DNA of 64,000 nt from Chinchilla lanigera (GCF_000276665.1 NW_004955481.1:1244172-1308171); one strand, 5' to 3'. Shown: positions 10,020 through 22,290, counted from the stretch's first letter. Numbers and translations are program-made. The notes: generated by a model from the letters alone, not told the origin.

Positions 10020-12200
10020 GTGGCAGTGCTAGGACCAGCTAAGGTGTTGAACTATCGTAGCTCCAGTTCCCAGCATGGGGTGACAAAACAGGGGACAAAG
10101 GGAGAAGATGAGGCAAAGGACCCACTCTGTATTCCAGGAGCTCTCTTCCCCCAGCATGAGGGTCCGCGGGCTCTGTCATGGGTGGAGACAGCCCCAAAGA
10201 CTTGGGGCTACACAGGTAGGGCTGTAGAAGACACGGCCTGCATGACCAATCCCAGGACCTCTCCCCAGTGGGGAACATGCTGAGAAGTCGCACTGAACCC
10301 TGTGAAGGAGTCCAGTTCTAGAGCCTCAGCGTTGAGAAGCTGCAGTTCTCCTTAGTTTTCCATCAGAATCCCCTCCCCTCCCTTGTGACGAGCCCTCAAG
10401 AAATTCTCTCCCACATCCCCCCACCTGCCTTCCCTTTGAAGCATGTCCCGGCTGCCCTGCTGCGCGGCCTTATGCCTCCTTCCATCCGTTACCCAGGTGG
10501 GGCTCGATCTTGACAGGAGAGGGGGTCGCACCCCAGGGCCTCCCAGGTAACAGCTCAATACACGACTCAGGATTAAAACATCCCATTCACACCTTCTGTG
10601 GGAACGTTCTCTTCTCAGTCTTATTGAGAAGAGTGTGTGGCTTGGACACATGTCACCATATCACGTCGCGTTGGAATGTAATTAGGTGATGGTGGGGAAA
10701 ATTCCATCCGTCTCCTGGGAATGCTGGAATAATGAGCCATCAGAGAGGACCGAAGAGGCTGGCGGGGGGCTGCTGACCTGAGCCGAAGCTCGGATCATTC
10801 ATTAGCTCCACAGCTACCCGTGCTGTGTTCCTCATCTTGGCTGCGTCACCGAGCTGGCCCCGATCTTGAGCAGTAGGCGGGAGCCGTAGTGGGGAGCTTG
10901 AAAGGCTGTCCCCAGCTTTGAAGCAGGAAAAGAGAGCAACTCATCCTTTTCTGGGCTGAGGGTAGGCAGAAGCCCTGGTCCTCCACACAGGCAGGTGGCC
11001 GTTTGCTATACTGAGTCTTGATGACAGCAGGGACTTCTGGGACAGATGAGCCAAACTTTCCGGGAGGTAGTGGGGTGCTGGATGGATGTGGGCCGGGGCT
11101 GAGTACAGGGCATTGAGTGCCAGGGGCATCACCAGGATGGCAGACTGGGAGGCCAGCCCTGGGAGCGGCCCCTGCCCTCTCCACCCTGAGCTACTTCCCC
11201 TCAGTAGCCTTAAGTGTTACCTGGACTCACTCAGGGCCTACCCTTCCCCCACACGTGGTAAATGCTCTTCAGAGGCTGGGGGCGGGGATATCAGGGAAGA
11301 GACAACAGGGAGGCTAGCTGTGGCGCCAGGCTGGCCTCCTCAGCAGTCACAGGGTTACCCTCCTTCTCCATCGGGCCACCCCGACTTGCCCCACATGGCA
11401 CTACCTGCAGCTCCCCCGTGTAGTGAGGACCTGTTACCCCGGCAGCCTCCTACTTTCCCAGGCCCGCTCCTAGGCAGGAACTTCCAGCTGCATGTGGGCC
11501 TTCTTCACCCCCTCCCAGTAGGACCCTGCAGGTCCAGCATAGAGACCACCCCCACCCCACCATGGCCCCCTTGTCTCAGCTCCCTCTCCCCACTCTGTCT
11601 TTCCTTCTGTCTGGGGACGCAGGCACACTTAACTGTACACCACCACCACAACCACCCTGCCCGTCTTCCTTATGTCTTTCTCCCTCTTCCCAGCTTGGGG
11701 CATTCCTGGCTGGAGACTTACTACTCCAGCTTCCCAGGCCTTATTTCTATCTGCTCTCTACTTGGAACGGCCTCCTGGGCTCCCAAACTCCAGGACACAC
11801 CCTGCCCTGCCTCTGCTGCCCGACAAGGATGTGCGCCACTAAGGCAGACACCCGGTTGGGTTGGGCTGGTGCGTGGTGCGGTTCTGGCTCCTGAGGCCGC
11901 CTGTGCTGGAGGAGCGGGGACCTTCTGGGCTCCTCAGTTGCGCTACTTCCTGTCTCCCACACCTTCCACACCATGCCCCCCCCAGGCTCCAGCTCCTCTG
12001 GGCCTATGGGGAGTCCCTGGCCTTCCAGTCTCATGTGGGGAGCTCTTTGAGAGGGTTTCAGGGCTGGTTTCCTCCAACAGCAGCTCCTTTCAGGGGACCC
12101 CACACTGGCTCTTTTCCACTGCCCGCCCCAAAGGGCAGTAAGTCCGTGGGGCCAAGGAGCCCAGTCACTGGAAACCTTTGTCCTTCACCCAGCACCAGCT
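10020..12200. other. Intronic DNA, GC-rich, no gene
   Basis: Unique or unrecognisable sequence. A 351-codon open frame at 11086-12141 has low-complexity Pro/Ser/Leu composition and no domain, so it is not called. A short block near 10640-10740 carries several GGAATG-type (TEAD-like) motifs and looks unique. Confidence 0.4.
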
Positions 12201-12204
12201 GTGT

Positions 12205-12440
12205 CCCATAGCCCATGAGTGTTACATGGGCTTTGAACTTTTAGTAGCCACATTAGAAAGGTGAAAAGCCACAGGTGAAATTAATTTTAAAATATTTTAA
12301 TTTAATTTGATGTATTTACAATATTATCATCTTACCATGTATGAAAGTTATTCATATGAGATAGTTTCCTTTTTTTTTTTAAAATAGAAAATCTTTGAGG
12401 CAGCCTCATCTCAACTGTCCTGGATAGCACAGCTCTGGAC
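12205..12440 (+). repeat. Ancient DNA-transposon-type remnant
   Basis: ttttagtagccacattagaa, aggtgaaattaattttaaa, acaatattatcatcttacc and tctcaactgtcctggatagc follow the order of a very common old eutherian element. Subfamily not assigned. Confidence 0.55.
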
Positions 12441-12449
12441 CATTTTGGG

Positions 12450-13330
12450 TACTTGAGACCCCAGAATTCTCTGCTCCAGTAGCTTTTCCTGTATCCATAG
12501 TTTTCCCCATAGATTATACCTGAAGCTTATGGGATGGGAAGGGCAAGAGCCGGGCTTGCCTGCGAGAAGGTGGCCAATTTCTCATGGATTTGTTTATCTT
12601 CCTAGCTCACAATCCACTCTGTTCCTTGAGGCTGGGGTCATGGGAGCTATGGCCCCTGGCAGGGCAGGGCAGAGGTGCGGGTGGGAAGTAGCAGGGCTGA
12701 GATCCTGCAGAGGCAGCCTGCACAGGGCTGGCTGGCAGAAGAGAGCAGTGGGGGCACAGCAGTCCACAGACAGGTTAATGGCTTCTGCATTGCACACAAT
12801 TGAATTTGCCCTCCTGAGCCTTCTGGCTTTGGGGAAGGGCCTCTCCTCCTAGGAGCTCAGCTGAGCTCCCAGAGCCACAGGGCTTGGGGCAGCTCGTCCT
12901 GATTCAATCAGGAGAAACGAAGGGCAGGATCAGGCAGGCCAGTACCCAGAAGGCCTGGCAGCGCAGCCCAGAATGGCGAGGGAGAGCCCAGTGGAGGAGG
13001 GATCCTAAATCCCTCCTGGCTCTGCCTCCTTCCGAAGAACTCCAAGCGTGGGGCCCGCCCTTAACCTTTAAAATGCAGTTGACAATTGTTGGTAATGTAC
13101 ATCATCACCCTCTCCCCACTTCCCTTAAGCGTGGTCATGGGATGACTCAAAATTAGAAAACTGGCAACTAGTCTGGTTTTTTCTGTCTGTGAGGTGTCTC
13201 CACAATCTAGGACCTAGGCAGAGGCTGCGGAGGAGAAGAAAAACAGGTTCCATCTTTCTTCCCTTAATACCTTATGTGTTGTATCAAATCCAACTCCAAG
13301 AGATACATTGTGTTTCGACAAATTGCAAAC
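12450..13330. other. Intronic DNA, nothing recognised
   Basis: No coding or repeat signal that I can support. Confidence 0.4.
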
Positions 13331-13339
13331 TGAGAAAGA

Positions 13340-13430
13340 CACCTTGTGACTCCTCATGGACACTAGGTCTCACCTCTTTGCCCATGCAGTTCTACTTCTC
13401 CTGGGAACGCCCTTCCCCTCCTTTTTGTTT
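13340..13430 (+). repeat. L2-like LINE fragment
   Basis: Short match to the L2 3' region: cacctctttgcccatgcagt and ctcctgggaacgcccttccc. Confidence 0.45.
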
Positions 13431-13516
13431 TTCTTTTTTTGGGGGGGTACCGTCACTTGAATGTAGGGAGCATTAAGCAACACCTGCAGCCCTTTTTATT
13501 AGTTTTTAAAATTTGA

Positions 13517-13690
13517 AGACAGGCATGGTAGCGCCCCCCCCCCCCCCCTGTAGTCCTAGCAGCCCTTGGGAAGCTGAAGCAGAAGGATGGCTGTGAGTTT
13601 GAGGCCAGCCTGGGCTACCTTACGAATTCAAGGCCAGCCTGAACTACATAGTGAGACCCTGTCTAAAAATCAAACAACAACAAAAAAATT
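13517..13690 (+). repeat. B1 SINE with a C15 run
   Basis: gacaggcatggtagcg, a run of 15 C (13534-13548), then tgtgagtttgaggccagcct ... gagaccctgtct and an A-rich tail. The C run replaces the usual cacgcc segment. Confidence 0.88.
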
Positions 13691-13691
13691 T

Positions 13692-13802
13692 TTTTTGAGA
13701 TGGAGCTTTGCTAAGTTGCCCAGTCTGGCCTTGAATTTGTGATCTTTCTGCCTCAGCCTCTAGAGTAGCTGGAACTATAGGCATGGGCCTCCTCACTCAG
13801 CT
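13692..13802 (-). repeat. B1-type SINE in inverted orientation
   Basis: ttttttttgagatggagctt ... ctgcctcagcctctagagta ... ggaactataggcatggg. It abuts the plus-strand B1 tail to tail, forming a potential hairpin in RTN4RL1 pre-mRNA. Confidence 0.8.
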
Positions 13803-14372
13803 TCCCCTTCCTCCCCGAATGCCAGCTGAGGCTTCCTTTCCCTGTGGTTACCCCTCTGCTTCCCGGCAGCATTGCTCTCTTCCCTCCTCATCTGTGTTTC
13901 TGTGGCTTTGTGGATGGCTCCGTCAGAGTGCTGGATGGTACACAGGCTCTCTCAATCCACCAATAATTGTCAAGGGCCTCCCAGGTGCCCGGGCACTGTC
14001 TGGGGGTGGGGATATCACAGGGAACAGGGGAAGGGGGAGCAACAATAAACATGTAAGCAAATAATTAAACCAGGTCCCCTTGGAGGGTTAAGTGCTAAAA
14101 AGGAAAGTACACAGAGTAGGGTACATATGAAATCAAGAGTAGCTGGGGACAGAGGGGATACCCACGGACTCATAGAGAGGGAAGTGATGTTTGATCTGAG
14201 ACCCAAGTGCCAATAAAGAGATGGTCCTGCAAAGGCCTGGGCCAAGTGGCCACGTAGGAATGACCGGTGCTAAAACTCCAAGGCGAGCCCTGTACGATTC
14301 CATTTGCATGAACTATGTGGACTAGGCAAATCCAGAGACTGAAAGCAGATTAATGGTTTTCAGAGGCTGGGC

Positions 14373-14385
14373 GGGGGGGGGGGGG
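14373..14385 (+). repeat. G13 homopolymer
   Basis: Thirteen consecutive G within an L1 3'-end-like remnant. Confidence 0.9.
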
Positions 14386-14774
14386 TGGGAGAGGACGGGG
14401 AGTGACTGCTAATGGGTATGGAGTTTTCCTTTGGGGAGATGAAACCGTTCTGGAATCAGAGACTGGTGACAGTTGTACAACCTGGGAAAGTACTATGTGC
14501 CACTCAACTGTATGCTTTAAAATGGTGAATTTTATGTCATTTATTTGTAGTGAGTGTGTGTGGACTTTACTGTAAACAGAACAAAAGTTCCAAGGCAAGA
14601 GCGAGGTTGCTGTGACTTAGGAACAGAGACCAGCATGGCTAGTGGTGGGGGGCGCTGGAGGGGGCGCTGGGCTGATCACAACAGGGTTGTGGGCTGGTAA
14701 GAAAATTGCACTTTATTCTGTGCAGTGCTCAGGAGCCACTGGGAGATTTTAAGCAGGAATGTAACATAATCACA

Positions 14775-14872
14775 CTTGCTGTTTTTGTTTTGTTTGCAGT
14801 ACTAGGGATCAAGCCCAGGGCCATAAGCATGCTGGTCCAGCGCTCTGCCACGGAGCTACACCCCAGCCCTGT
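14775..14872 (-). repeat. ID-type SINE
   Basis: cagtactagggatcaagccc, agggccataagcatgctgg, gctctgccacggagctacac, cccagccctg: reversed ID nested in the LINE-type repeat. Confidence 0.85.
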
Positions 14873-15495
14873 ACTTACAGTTTTTGAAGATCCTTCTGGC
14901 TGTGATGTAGCCCGTGGGTGGTGATGGAGGAGAAATAAAAGCAACACTCCCTGTTAGGGAGGCCATTGTGTGCTCCAGGAGAGAGATGATGGTGGTCTAG
15001 GATAGGGTGGGGCAGTGGGGATGGAGCAAAGTGAATTTGGGTGTATTTTGAAGATAGAACCAAATAGGACTTAGGGGATAAAGGGAAACAAAAAGCAAAG
15101 GGAGGAATGGAAAATAACACCTACATTTTGAATGTGAGCAGCCAGAAGGATCGTGATGTCCTCTGCTGAGTTGAGACCTGCAGAGGGAAACACACTGAAG
15201 ACATACTGAGCGTAAGCTGTTTATCAGACTCTGTGTGGCAATGTCGGGCGGTCAGTGGGTGGACTGGTCCGGGGCTGAGGACTGAGATTTCATCTGACCC
15301 CATCCTTGTGGAGATGGTATTGAAAACTGGAGCCTAGGTGAGCTCACCTGGGAAGAGGTGTGGCCATGGAAGAGAGGCGTCAGGGCTGAGTCCTGGGCGA
15401 CAGGGGTGTGTAGAGATTAGATCGAGAAAGGACAGGCCAAGAAGCAGCAGTCAGCAAGGTGGGGCAGGGGAAGGGGGCCATATAGCCATACTGCT

Positions 15496-15649
15496 AAAGA
15501 GAAGAGAAGAGGAAAAGGGAGAGGAGAGGAGAGGTGAGGAGCGGAGGGGAGGGGAGGGGAGAGGAGAGGAGAAAAGATGAGAGGAGAGAAGAGAGGGGAG
15601 GAGAGGAGAGGAAAGGAGAGGAGAGGAGAGGGGAGGAGGGGAGAAAGGG
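15496..15649 (+). repeat. Homopurine GGAGA-type tract, 154 bp
   Basis: Only three pyrimidines (15535, 15542, 15578) in 154 bases, made of irregular gagga/ggggaa units. Long polypurine tracts can form triplex DNA. Confidence 0.95.
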
Positions 15650-16680
15650 TTCCTGCAAGGGAGGCCCAGTGGGGTCCAGAGCTCAGGATGGTGAGGAGAT
15701 GATCATGAAAAAGTCACTGCTGGATAAAGTATAGGATGATAGATCTGCATACGTGGTGAGTCTGAGTGCCCAGCACACAGCAGGTGTTTGTGAACGACTA
15801 GAGGACATGAAATGATTATGTTCCGTTGTGTGTGGCATAGACTGCCCAGAGCTGAGGAATCTGAGGGCTCGGGCCACCCAGGAAATAAAAGAAGCCATTG
15901 TCAGGAGAAGGATGAGGACAGCCCAAAGGAGCCTGGGATTCCAGTTCTCCTGCCCCCGGCACATTTACCCTCCACTTCTCTTCCCTTTCGCCTCTTGGGG
16001 GGTGATTCATATTTCAATATATTCCAGCTGAAGAAGGATCAGATTTTGAGCAGGTGGTAAGCCAGTACATGGAAATTTGATATATTTTGACTAATGCGGT
16101 TTGAAATTTGAAAACTGCAGACAATTTTACTCAAGATCCATTTTTATACCAACTCATTATTGGGGGAAAAAGGCAAGATTTCTGGTTTCCTGCGAACCCA
16201 GGGCTGTCACCACCGAGCCCCGCTAAGCAGGCTTGACCTGGCCGGCTGGCCTGCCCGCTGCCTGATGCCTGCCTCAGCTGCCTGCATCCCTGCCGGAAAC
16301 TCTTTCTTTAGCAACCTCTTTGAAGTATCCCTTTGGGGGCTACCAGTCCAATTTAATCTGACCTTCAGCCCCACCTCTGTCGCACTAACTCCAGCAAATC
16401 CCTGGAGCTGGCACTTAAGACAAGTTTTGTGATACAGACAATGGTATTACACAGAACTTCCACTTCCTTCCCCTTCTGCCTTGTCCGTTTCCCTGGCCTC
16501 CTGGGCATGAAGCCCCCAGAGAGGAAGTAAATAATGGGGACAGGAGAGGGATGAGGTTATTGGCAGGGGAGCAAGGATGAAGCAGAGGGGCGCATGTTGG
16601 GGTGCTGGAGGGTATGCTGCTAGGAGAGGGTCTCGGAGTGAGCAGTGGTCTCCGAGATAAGCGATTTCTTCTCCCACCTG
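15650..16680. other. Intronic DNA, nothing recognised
   Basis: Unique-looking. 16010-16150 is AT-rich (ttcatatttcaatatattcc, gatatattttgactaatgcg) and could be conserved non-coding DNA. No gene. Confidence 0.4.
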
Positions 16681-16689
16681 GAGTTGCCA

Positions 16690-16865
16690 CATCGATCTTG
16701 TTTGAATCTTGTAGTTCCACCATCTTGGGCAAATCACTGCACTGTGTTGAACCTCATTTTTCTCCACAATAAAATGGAGATGTGAATACTTTGATAATCC
16801 CTTGGGAGGAACATCCAAGGACTGTGTGTGAATGTGCTCAGCATGTTAGGTCTGGCACCTAGAGG
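16690..16865 (+). repeat. MIR SINE remnant
   Basis: tgggcaaatcactgcactgt, cctcatttttctccacaata, aaatggagatgtgaata, then gctcagcatgttaggtctgg. Confidence 0.75.
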
Positions 16866-17182
16866 AGGTTCACACAGGTTACCCCCTTGGCTCCCCAGTG
16901 ATCTCCTCCTCCTTTGTGAAGCAGAGGTCTTGTCTCTTCTGAGTGGCTCATAGTCTGGTTGGGAAGGCAGAGAGGAAAGGGTTGGACCTCTGAAAGCACC
17001 TACACGATTTCCTGGTGTAGAACTTCTCAAGTTTTAGGAGTTGAATTTTCTGAAAGGTTACCTCTCAGTGTTCAAGAGGAGTTGGACTCAATGAATCTGA
17101 TCTAAGGGAAGGATCAGCAAAGCTATGTACACAAAGATATTTATTTCAGTGTTCTTCAGTTTTAATTCAGCTGATTCGATCA

Positions 17183-17333
17183 CCAGGCATGGTGGCACAC
17201 GCCTGTAATCTCAGCACTCAGGAGGCTGAGGCAGGAGGATCGTTGCGAGTTTGAGGCCAGCCTGGGCTACAAAGTGAGCTCAGGGCCAGCCTAAACTGTA
17301 TAGCGAGACCCTGTCTCAAAAAGCCAAAAAAAT
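17183..17333 (+). repeat. B1 SINE, full length
   Basis: accaggcatggtggcacacg ... tgaggcaggaggatcgttgc ... duplicated gaggccagcctgggctac / gggccagcctaaactgta, then gagaccctgtctcaaaaag. A classical duplicated B1. Confidence 0.95.
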
Positions 17334-17394
17334 TTAACTGATTCGTCAAAGAATTAATATTCACATCGATATAGTAATAAATCAAAGGTCCCTG

Positions 17395-17515
17395 ACAAGC
17401 TGGTCAAGGTGCACCATGCCTTCAATCTCAGCTACTACTCAGGAGACTGAAGTGGGGAGATGGAAAGTTGGAGAACAGACTGGGCAATTTAACAAGACCC
17501 TGTCTCAAGATAAAT
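17395..17515 (+). repeat. B1-type SINE, diverged
   Basis: aaggtgcaccatgccttcaa, tactcaggagactgaagtgg, acaagaccctgtctcaagat. Confidence 0.75.
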
Positions 17516-17517
17516 AT

Positions 17518-17672
17518 AAGCCAGGTGTGAAAGTACACATCTGTTATCCTAGCACTCAGGAGGCAGAGGCAAGAGGATTGCTGCGAATCTGAGACCAGCC
17601 TGGGCTACATAGTGAGTTCCAGTCCAGCCTGAATTACATAATGAGACCCTGTCTCAAAAAATATATATATAA
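17518..17672 (+). repeat. B1 SINE
   Basis: agccaggtgtgaaagtacac, cctagcactcaggaggcaga, gaccagcctgggctacatag, atgagaccctgtctcaaaaa. Third of four SINEs in a row. Confidence 0.9.
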
Positions 17673-17677
17673 TAAAA

Positions 17678-17745
17678 AGGGCGGAGACATAGCTCATTAA
17701 CCCCTGGGTTCAATGCCCGGTACCACAAAGGAAAAACAAGTCTGA
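17678..17745 (+). repeat. ID SINE fragment
   Basis: agggcggagacatagctcat, then gggttcaatgcccggtacca; the middle is deleted. Ends the SINE cluster 17183-17745. Confidence 0.75.
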
Positions 17746-17954
17746 CAGGTAGAGTGACATTTCTTTTATCCCAGCCCCCTGGCTTCCCAGCAGTCCTCCT
17801 GGGAGACAACTAATATTACCAATTTCTGCCATGATAATTTATAACAGTGAAAAATGAGAGACAATCTAAGTGCTTCACAGATAAATAAATTACAATCTAT
17901 CTATACAGTGGGATCCTCTGCAGACTCTACAGTCTTGCCTCTTACTGTATCACT

Positions 17955-18115
17955 CTTGCATCTGTTACTTAACTGAGTGCTGCGTCTGACCTCAAGCCCT
18001 CAGCACATGCTGTTCCCTGTGGCTCGAATTCCATCTCCTGGTGGGCTCCTCTGTAACCTCTTTGTAACCCACTGACTAGGGGGCCCCAAATTCTCAGAGC
18101 CACCCCCACCAGAAT
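17955..18115 (+). repeat. L2 LINE fragment
   Basis: cctcagcacatgctgttccc, tgtggctcgaattccatct, ctgtaacctctttgtaaccc: L2 3' end. Confidence 0.65.
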
Positions 18116-18119
18116 CTTT

Positions 18120-20280
18120 TTCTACACTCCTGCTTACAAGGGGCAGGTAGATATGGCCATGGTCGAATGCCGAGTGCCCATCTCCCCGTCAGTCCTGTCC
18201 CAGGGAAGGGACTATTCTATCTTCTGGGTTCCCTTTGCTTCCTTAGAACACAGCTGATGAATGAATCTCTATGGTTGATGCTGATAACACAGGGTACAGA
18301 GCGGCACATACAGCATGAGCCCACTTTTATTTCTTTAAATAAAATTTTTATTTAAATTTTATACAGCCCTATATAAATGAAGGAAGCATTGAAAAAAGTT
18401 ACAGCAAGGACCTGCAGCGATTGTCAAGGGTAATGGGAATGCAGTGATTTTTCTTCCTTTTTACTTCTGTATGTTTTACGTTTCCCACAACTGGCAAGTA
18501 TTTTTTTTTTTTAATTAAATTATGGTGAATGACTTTAAAGAAAAATCCTCATAGGTGAAAACAGGGCTTGGGGAACTACCCAGGAAGTCCATGCCAAGGG
18601 CTAGCTGGGATAAATCTCCTAGGCCCAGGGTCTGGAGATGCGGATAGGGGACGCCGGAGAAAGTGCAGGGCTCAGGCCGGCAGGAGAGGAGGCAGTTGGA
18701 AGCCGGGGACCTGAGATTGTTGGCTGGGCTCCACTGTGGCTTAGGAGCCCAATCAGGAGAGTCTGCAGAGGGGACGAAAGGACAAAGGGCTCAGGCAAGA
18801 CCTGAGAAGCCTGTTAACCATCTGGTAGGCATGAGGTACATTCTCCAAAGCCCAGCCAGCAGTGACAAGAACTTGGGCAGAGGCTGGGTCCACGGGGATT
18901 CAACTCCCTTGTTTGCAAATGCCTTCAGCTTCTCGTCCTTTCTGATTCCGTGGTCTCACCTGACAAGCCCCGCCCAGCGTGCGCCTTCTCTGCCCACTGC
19001 TGCACCCAAGTCGCTAATATCACTGGAGAAGGGCCTCAAACCAGGTTGGTGCTGTGCCACCCTACAGAGCCCTCTGCGGCCTTCAGGTGGCTGGAGAAGC
19101 TGGCTTATCTGGGACAGGGGATGTCTGTCTCCTTCTGTCTGTTTCCCCTGCAACACCCACCTTCCTCTTGGCCTCTCATGGAGGGAACGGCAGCCATCCA
19201 AGGCTAACTCCATGGTCTCCTCTGGGCATGCCACTGTCCCAGTCACAGCAGCAGTCACAGGAGTCCCTGTTGAGCTCTGGACCTCAGTTTCTTCCGCCCT
19301 CCCCGGCCTGCTACTGCAGTCCCGCTCTTCCTGTCCTCCTGAATCATGCTCGCTGGCATGCACACAGGTGCTGTTTTTTCCACCTCAAAACAAACACTGG
19401 GAGGGCACGAGGGAGGCCAAGAGGAGGTTGGGGGTGCAGGGGTGCAGTTGGATGGGGGGTATGAGTCCTGCTGTTCCATAGCACAGTGGGGTGACTCTGG
19501 TTGGCAGTTAATTTTATATTTCAAAATAGCTAATAAAGAGGATTTTGAATGTTCCCAACATAAAGAAATAGTAAATAAATATTTGAGGTGATAGATTTGC
19601 CAGTTATCCTGATGTGATCATTTACACATTGTCACACTGTGCCCCATAAATATGTATAATTACTGTGTGTCAATTCAAGATGAAAAAACTATAATTTTTT
19701 TAAAGGTTTAAAAAGAAAAAAAATAATAAGTTCCCTTGGCCCATTCTCCAGGAAGTTCTACCCTGTTTCTTGGCTTCCTTGGTGGGGAAAATGCCTGCAT
19801 GGATGAACTCTGGGTGCCCAGTAACACCCCTTGCCCCCTGGCTTCCCCGTGAGTGCCTTCCCCGCCCCATGATGACAGCAGGGCCACATGAAACGTGAGC
19901 AGGAATAATGCATACATTTGAGACAGACACCTGAAGCCAGCAGCTGGCTGCGTTCACATATTTTCCCAGCAGTGTTCTGGATAAAGATGCTCTCTTGACC
20001 GTGTCCCTGTGAAGAGCCTCAGCCATGCCCCTGTCTCAGGAATGAGACCCAAGCCTTGGCTGTTGTGAGTCCCTGGGATTCCGGGACACCCTCACCTGTT
20101 CTGGCCAGTCCAGCTCCGCGCCTCCTCCCCTTCCTCGCTCCGGCACTCACCATCCTACCAAAAAGGAACTTGCCAGGGCCACCAGCTACCTCCACCAAAT
20201 CAGCTGGGCACTTTGCTGTCCTCACATAAACTCTAAGCAGCCTTCACCCCATTGATTTTTCGCTCCTTTGGGAGATACTC
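18120..20280. other. Intronic DNA, nothing recognised
   Basis: Includes T-rich runs near 18500 and AT-rich DNA near 19500-19730. A 272-codon open frame at 18663-19481 has no domain, no splice context and a biased composition; it is not called. Confidence 0.4.
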
Positions 20281-20289
20281 TTGGCTACA

Positions 20290-21290
20290 GTGACATCAGG
20301 CTGTCCTGGCTTGGCTCTGACCTCACTAGCTGTCCCTGCTCCTTTGCTGGCTCCTCCTCTGCCCTCCTCCCAAACCATCGTGCTGCCCGCAGCTTCAGTC
20401 CCGTGTCTTCCCCTTGACTCTCCTAGGTGACTTCATCCATTCCCACACTGAAATGCCATCTCTATGCAGGTGGCTCCCAAGTGTCCCGCTCACCTCTGGG
20501 CGCCTCTTCTGTTCATCCAACTGCTGCCAATTAGACACGCGAGGAGGCATCTCAAGCTTCACATGTCACAAACTGAGCCCTTGGTTGCCCCCAAGCCTGC
20601 TTCTCTCGGTTCCTTCCGTCTCACAGTGGTACCCTCATCCTCTCAGTCACTGGGACCAGAGCTTGAAAGCCACCTCACGGCCCCTGCTCCGTTTCTCCTG
20701 CACATGGGTCCCTGCAAACTTTTCCCCAGGCTGTCCACCTTTCTGTCTGCAGGGCCCCAACGTCTGTCTCAGACAAGAGCCACCAGCCCCTTGCCTCCAC
20801 TTTTGCTCCCCATCAACCCGTCCCCTCAAATCCAATCACGTCACTCCCACCTCAGCCTCCTCGTGGCTTCTTGCCACACCCAGAATTAGATCCAAAGCCT
20901 TTACTGTGGCTTTTAGGGCCTTTAAGACTTGGCTTTTTCCTTTCTGACCTCATCTCCTGGCCCTCTCGCTTCACCTGCACCAAGCTCAGTCTTGCGCCAG
21001 GGCCTTGTCCGTTGCCATTCCCTCTGCCTGGAAGGCTGTTCCTTAGCTGCTTCTTATCATTTCGGTGTCAACTCAGATGTCAGTCTTCAGGAAGACCTCC
21101 CCAGGGGTCTCTGTCCCTTCATCTGCCTGCATCGCCCCCTCTTCATGTTTCCAGGAGCATTTGGGATTTGGCTGGCTACTTCTGTTGGGCTGTCTCTCTT
21201 CTCAGAGTGGGAGGCCCATGAGGGCAATAGCCATGTCTCCTATCACTGTGGGACCAAGCAGGAAGCTCAGACTTCCACGTGAATGAGGTG
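20290..21290 (+). repeat. L2 LINE, long 3' portion (~1 kb)
   Basis: Ordered L2 features: gacttcatccattcccacac, aggcatctcaagcttcacat, gtcacaaactgagcccttgg, ttaagacttggctttttcct, gccagggccttgtccgttgc, tgtcaactcagatgtcagtc, aggaagacctcccc. One of the most complete ancient repeats here. Open frames across it are by-products. Confidence 0.85.
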
Positions 21291-22220
21291 GGTGGACAGA
21301 TGCAGAGCAGGGTGATTGACAGGCATGGGCTGGCTCAGAGCCCAGATGCCAATCTGGAATGCTTTTCATTGACAGCAAGGAAGGGCTGGCTCTTCTGAGG
21401 ACCGAGAATAAGGCCACAGTTCAGCACCTGCTTCTCAAAGGTGGAGTCTCGTCTCCTGCTTTGCATCGCTGACTGCTTCGCCCTGCCTAATGCTGTGGTC
21501 TTCAGGATTCGGTAGACTCCCACCTATCTCCCTCTCCTTCGCACCCTGCATGACTCCCCCATCCCCTGGCAGGCATCTCAGTAGACGTTTGCCACCAAGG
21601 ACTGTCCCATACCCACAGAGGGGCCTCTTGCCTCATCAGACGTACCTAGGACATTCACTTAGCATTGCTCCTGTCTGGTTATGAACGGGTCCCCAGTTTT
21701 CTGTTGTTTTGGGAAGGGGCAGGTGGCTCTTCAAGGTGCCCAGGCAGGTAGCAGGGCCCAGAAACTTCTGGGAAGGGTGGGCTTCCAGAACCCAAGTACA
21801 GGGGCTCCAATCTAAGAAGCAAGTTTGAGCAACATGAGGGCACATTTTATGAAGCAGCAGAAGGGGGAGGTAGAGTCCACAGGCCTGGGGCTTCCTACAG
21901 AGAGTTGCCAGGCCCAGATGAGGATGGACAGACTGGGATGGGGGCAAAGTGAAGAGGCCAGGGCACCTTCCCTTTGTCCTGACAAGGAGCTTCAACCCTG
22001 GGCTAAGCCCTTCTTGGCATTGGATCTGTCAGGTCCACCTGCCATGTAGGGTCTGGGAGCATCAAGGTGGGAGAAATGAAAATTAAGTTCCCTTGAGGTT
22101 CGGACAGCCCTAGCGCTGCCCGAGAGCAGCACCCTTTGCTACCAGCAGCAGTAGCCCGGTGTCACAGCCCGGGGAGGGTCTCCCTGCTCACTGCTGGGCT
22201 GAGCCGTGCAACTGCTTTCC
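21290..22220. other. Intronic DNA, nothing recognised
   Basis: Unique-looking GC-rich sequence. Contains an exact TGATTGACAG (21313-21322). No gene seen. Confidence 0.4.
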
Positions 22221-22224
22221 ACAC

Positions 22225-22290
22225 CTGTGGGGCAGGTGCTGACTCCAGCTTCCAGACAAGAAACTGAGACCTGCAGAGGTTTTAGGACCC
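22225..22290 (+). repeat. MIR fragment
   Basis: tccagacaagaaactgagac, ctgcagagg: the usual 'gaggaaactgaggc' core. Confidence 0.5.

Larger units (their letters stand above)
13955..15330 (+). repeat. Ancient LINE-type repeat, disrupted
   Basis: Ordered pieces of one widespread old mammalian repeat: gggcactgtctgggggtggg, aataaacatgtaagcaaata, tttgatctgagacccaagtg, cactgggagattttaagcag, ctccaggagagagatgatgg, tgtattttgaagatagaacc. Split by an L1 3'-end-like piece at about 14260-14590 (ctgtatgctttaaaatggtg) and a SINE at 14775. Exact family not assigned. Confidence 0.6.

Noticed and set aside
11086..12141. 351-codon open frame on the plus strand
   Set aside because: GC-rich, Pro/Ser/Leu-rich low-complexity product with no recognisable domain, no splice or promoter context, and overlapping open frames on both strands. 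Best explained by base composition.
18663..19481. 272-codon open frame on the plus strand
   Set aside because: No domain or family signature, biased composition, and lies in intronic DNA with competing antisense frames.
20414..20947. 177-codon open frame
   Set aside because: Falls wholly inside an L2 LINE 3' remnant; it does not encode the L2 protein and is accidental.
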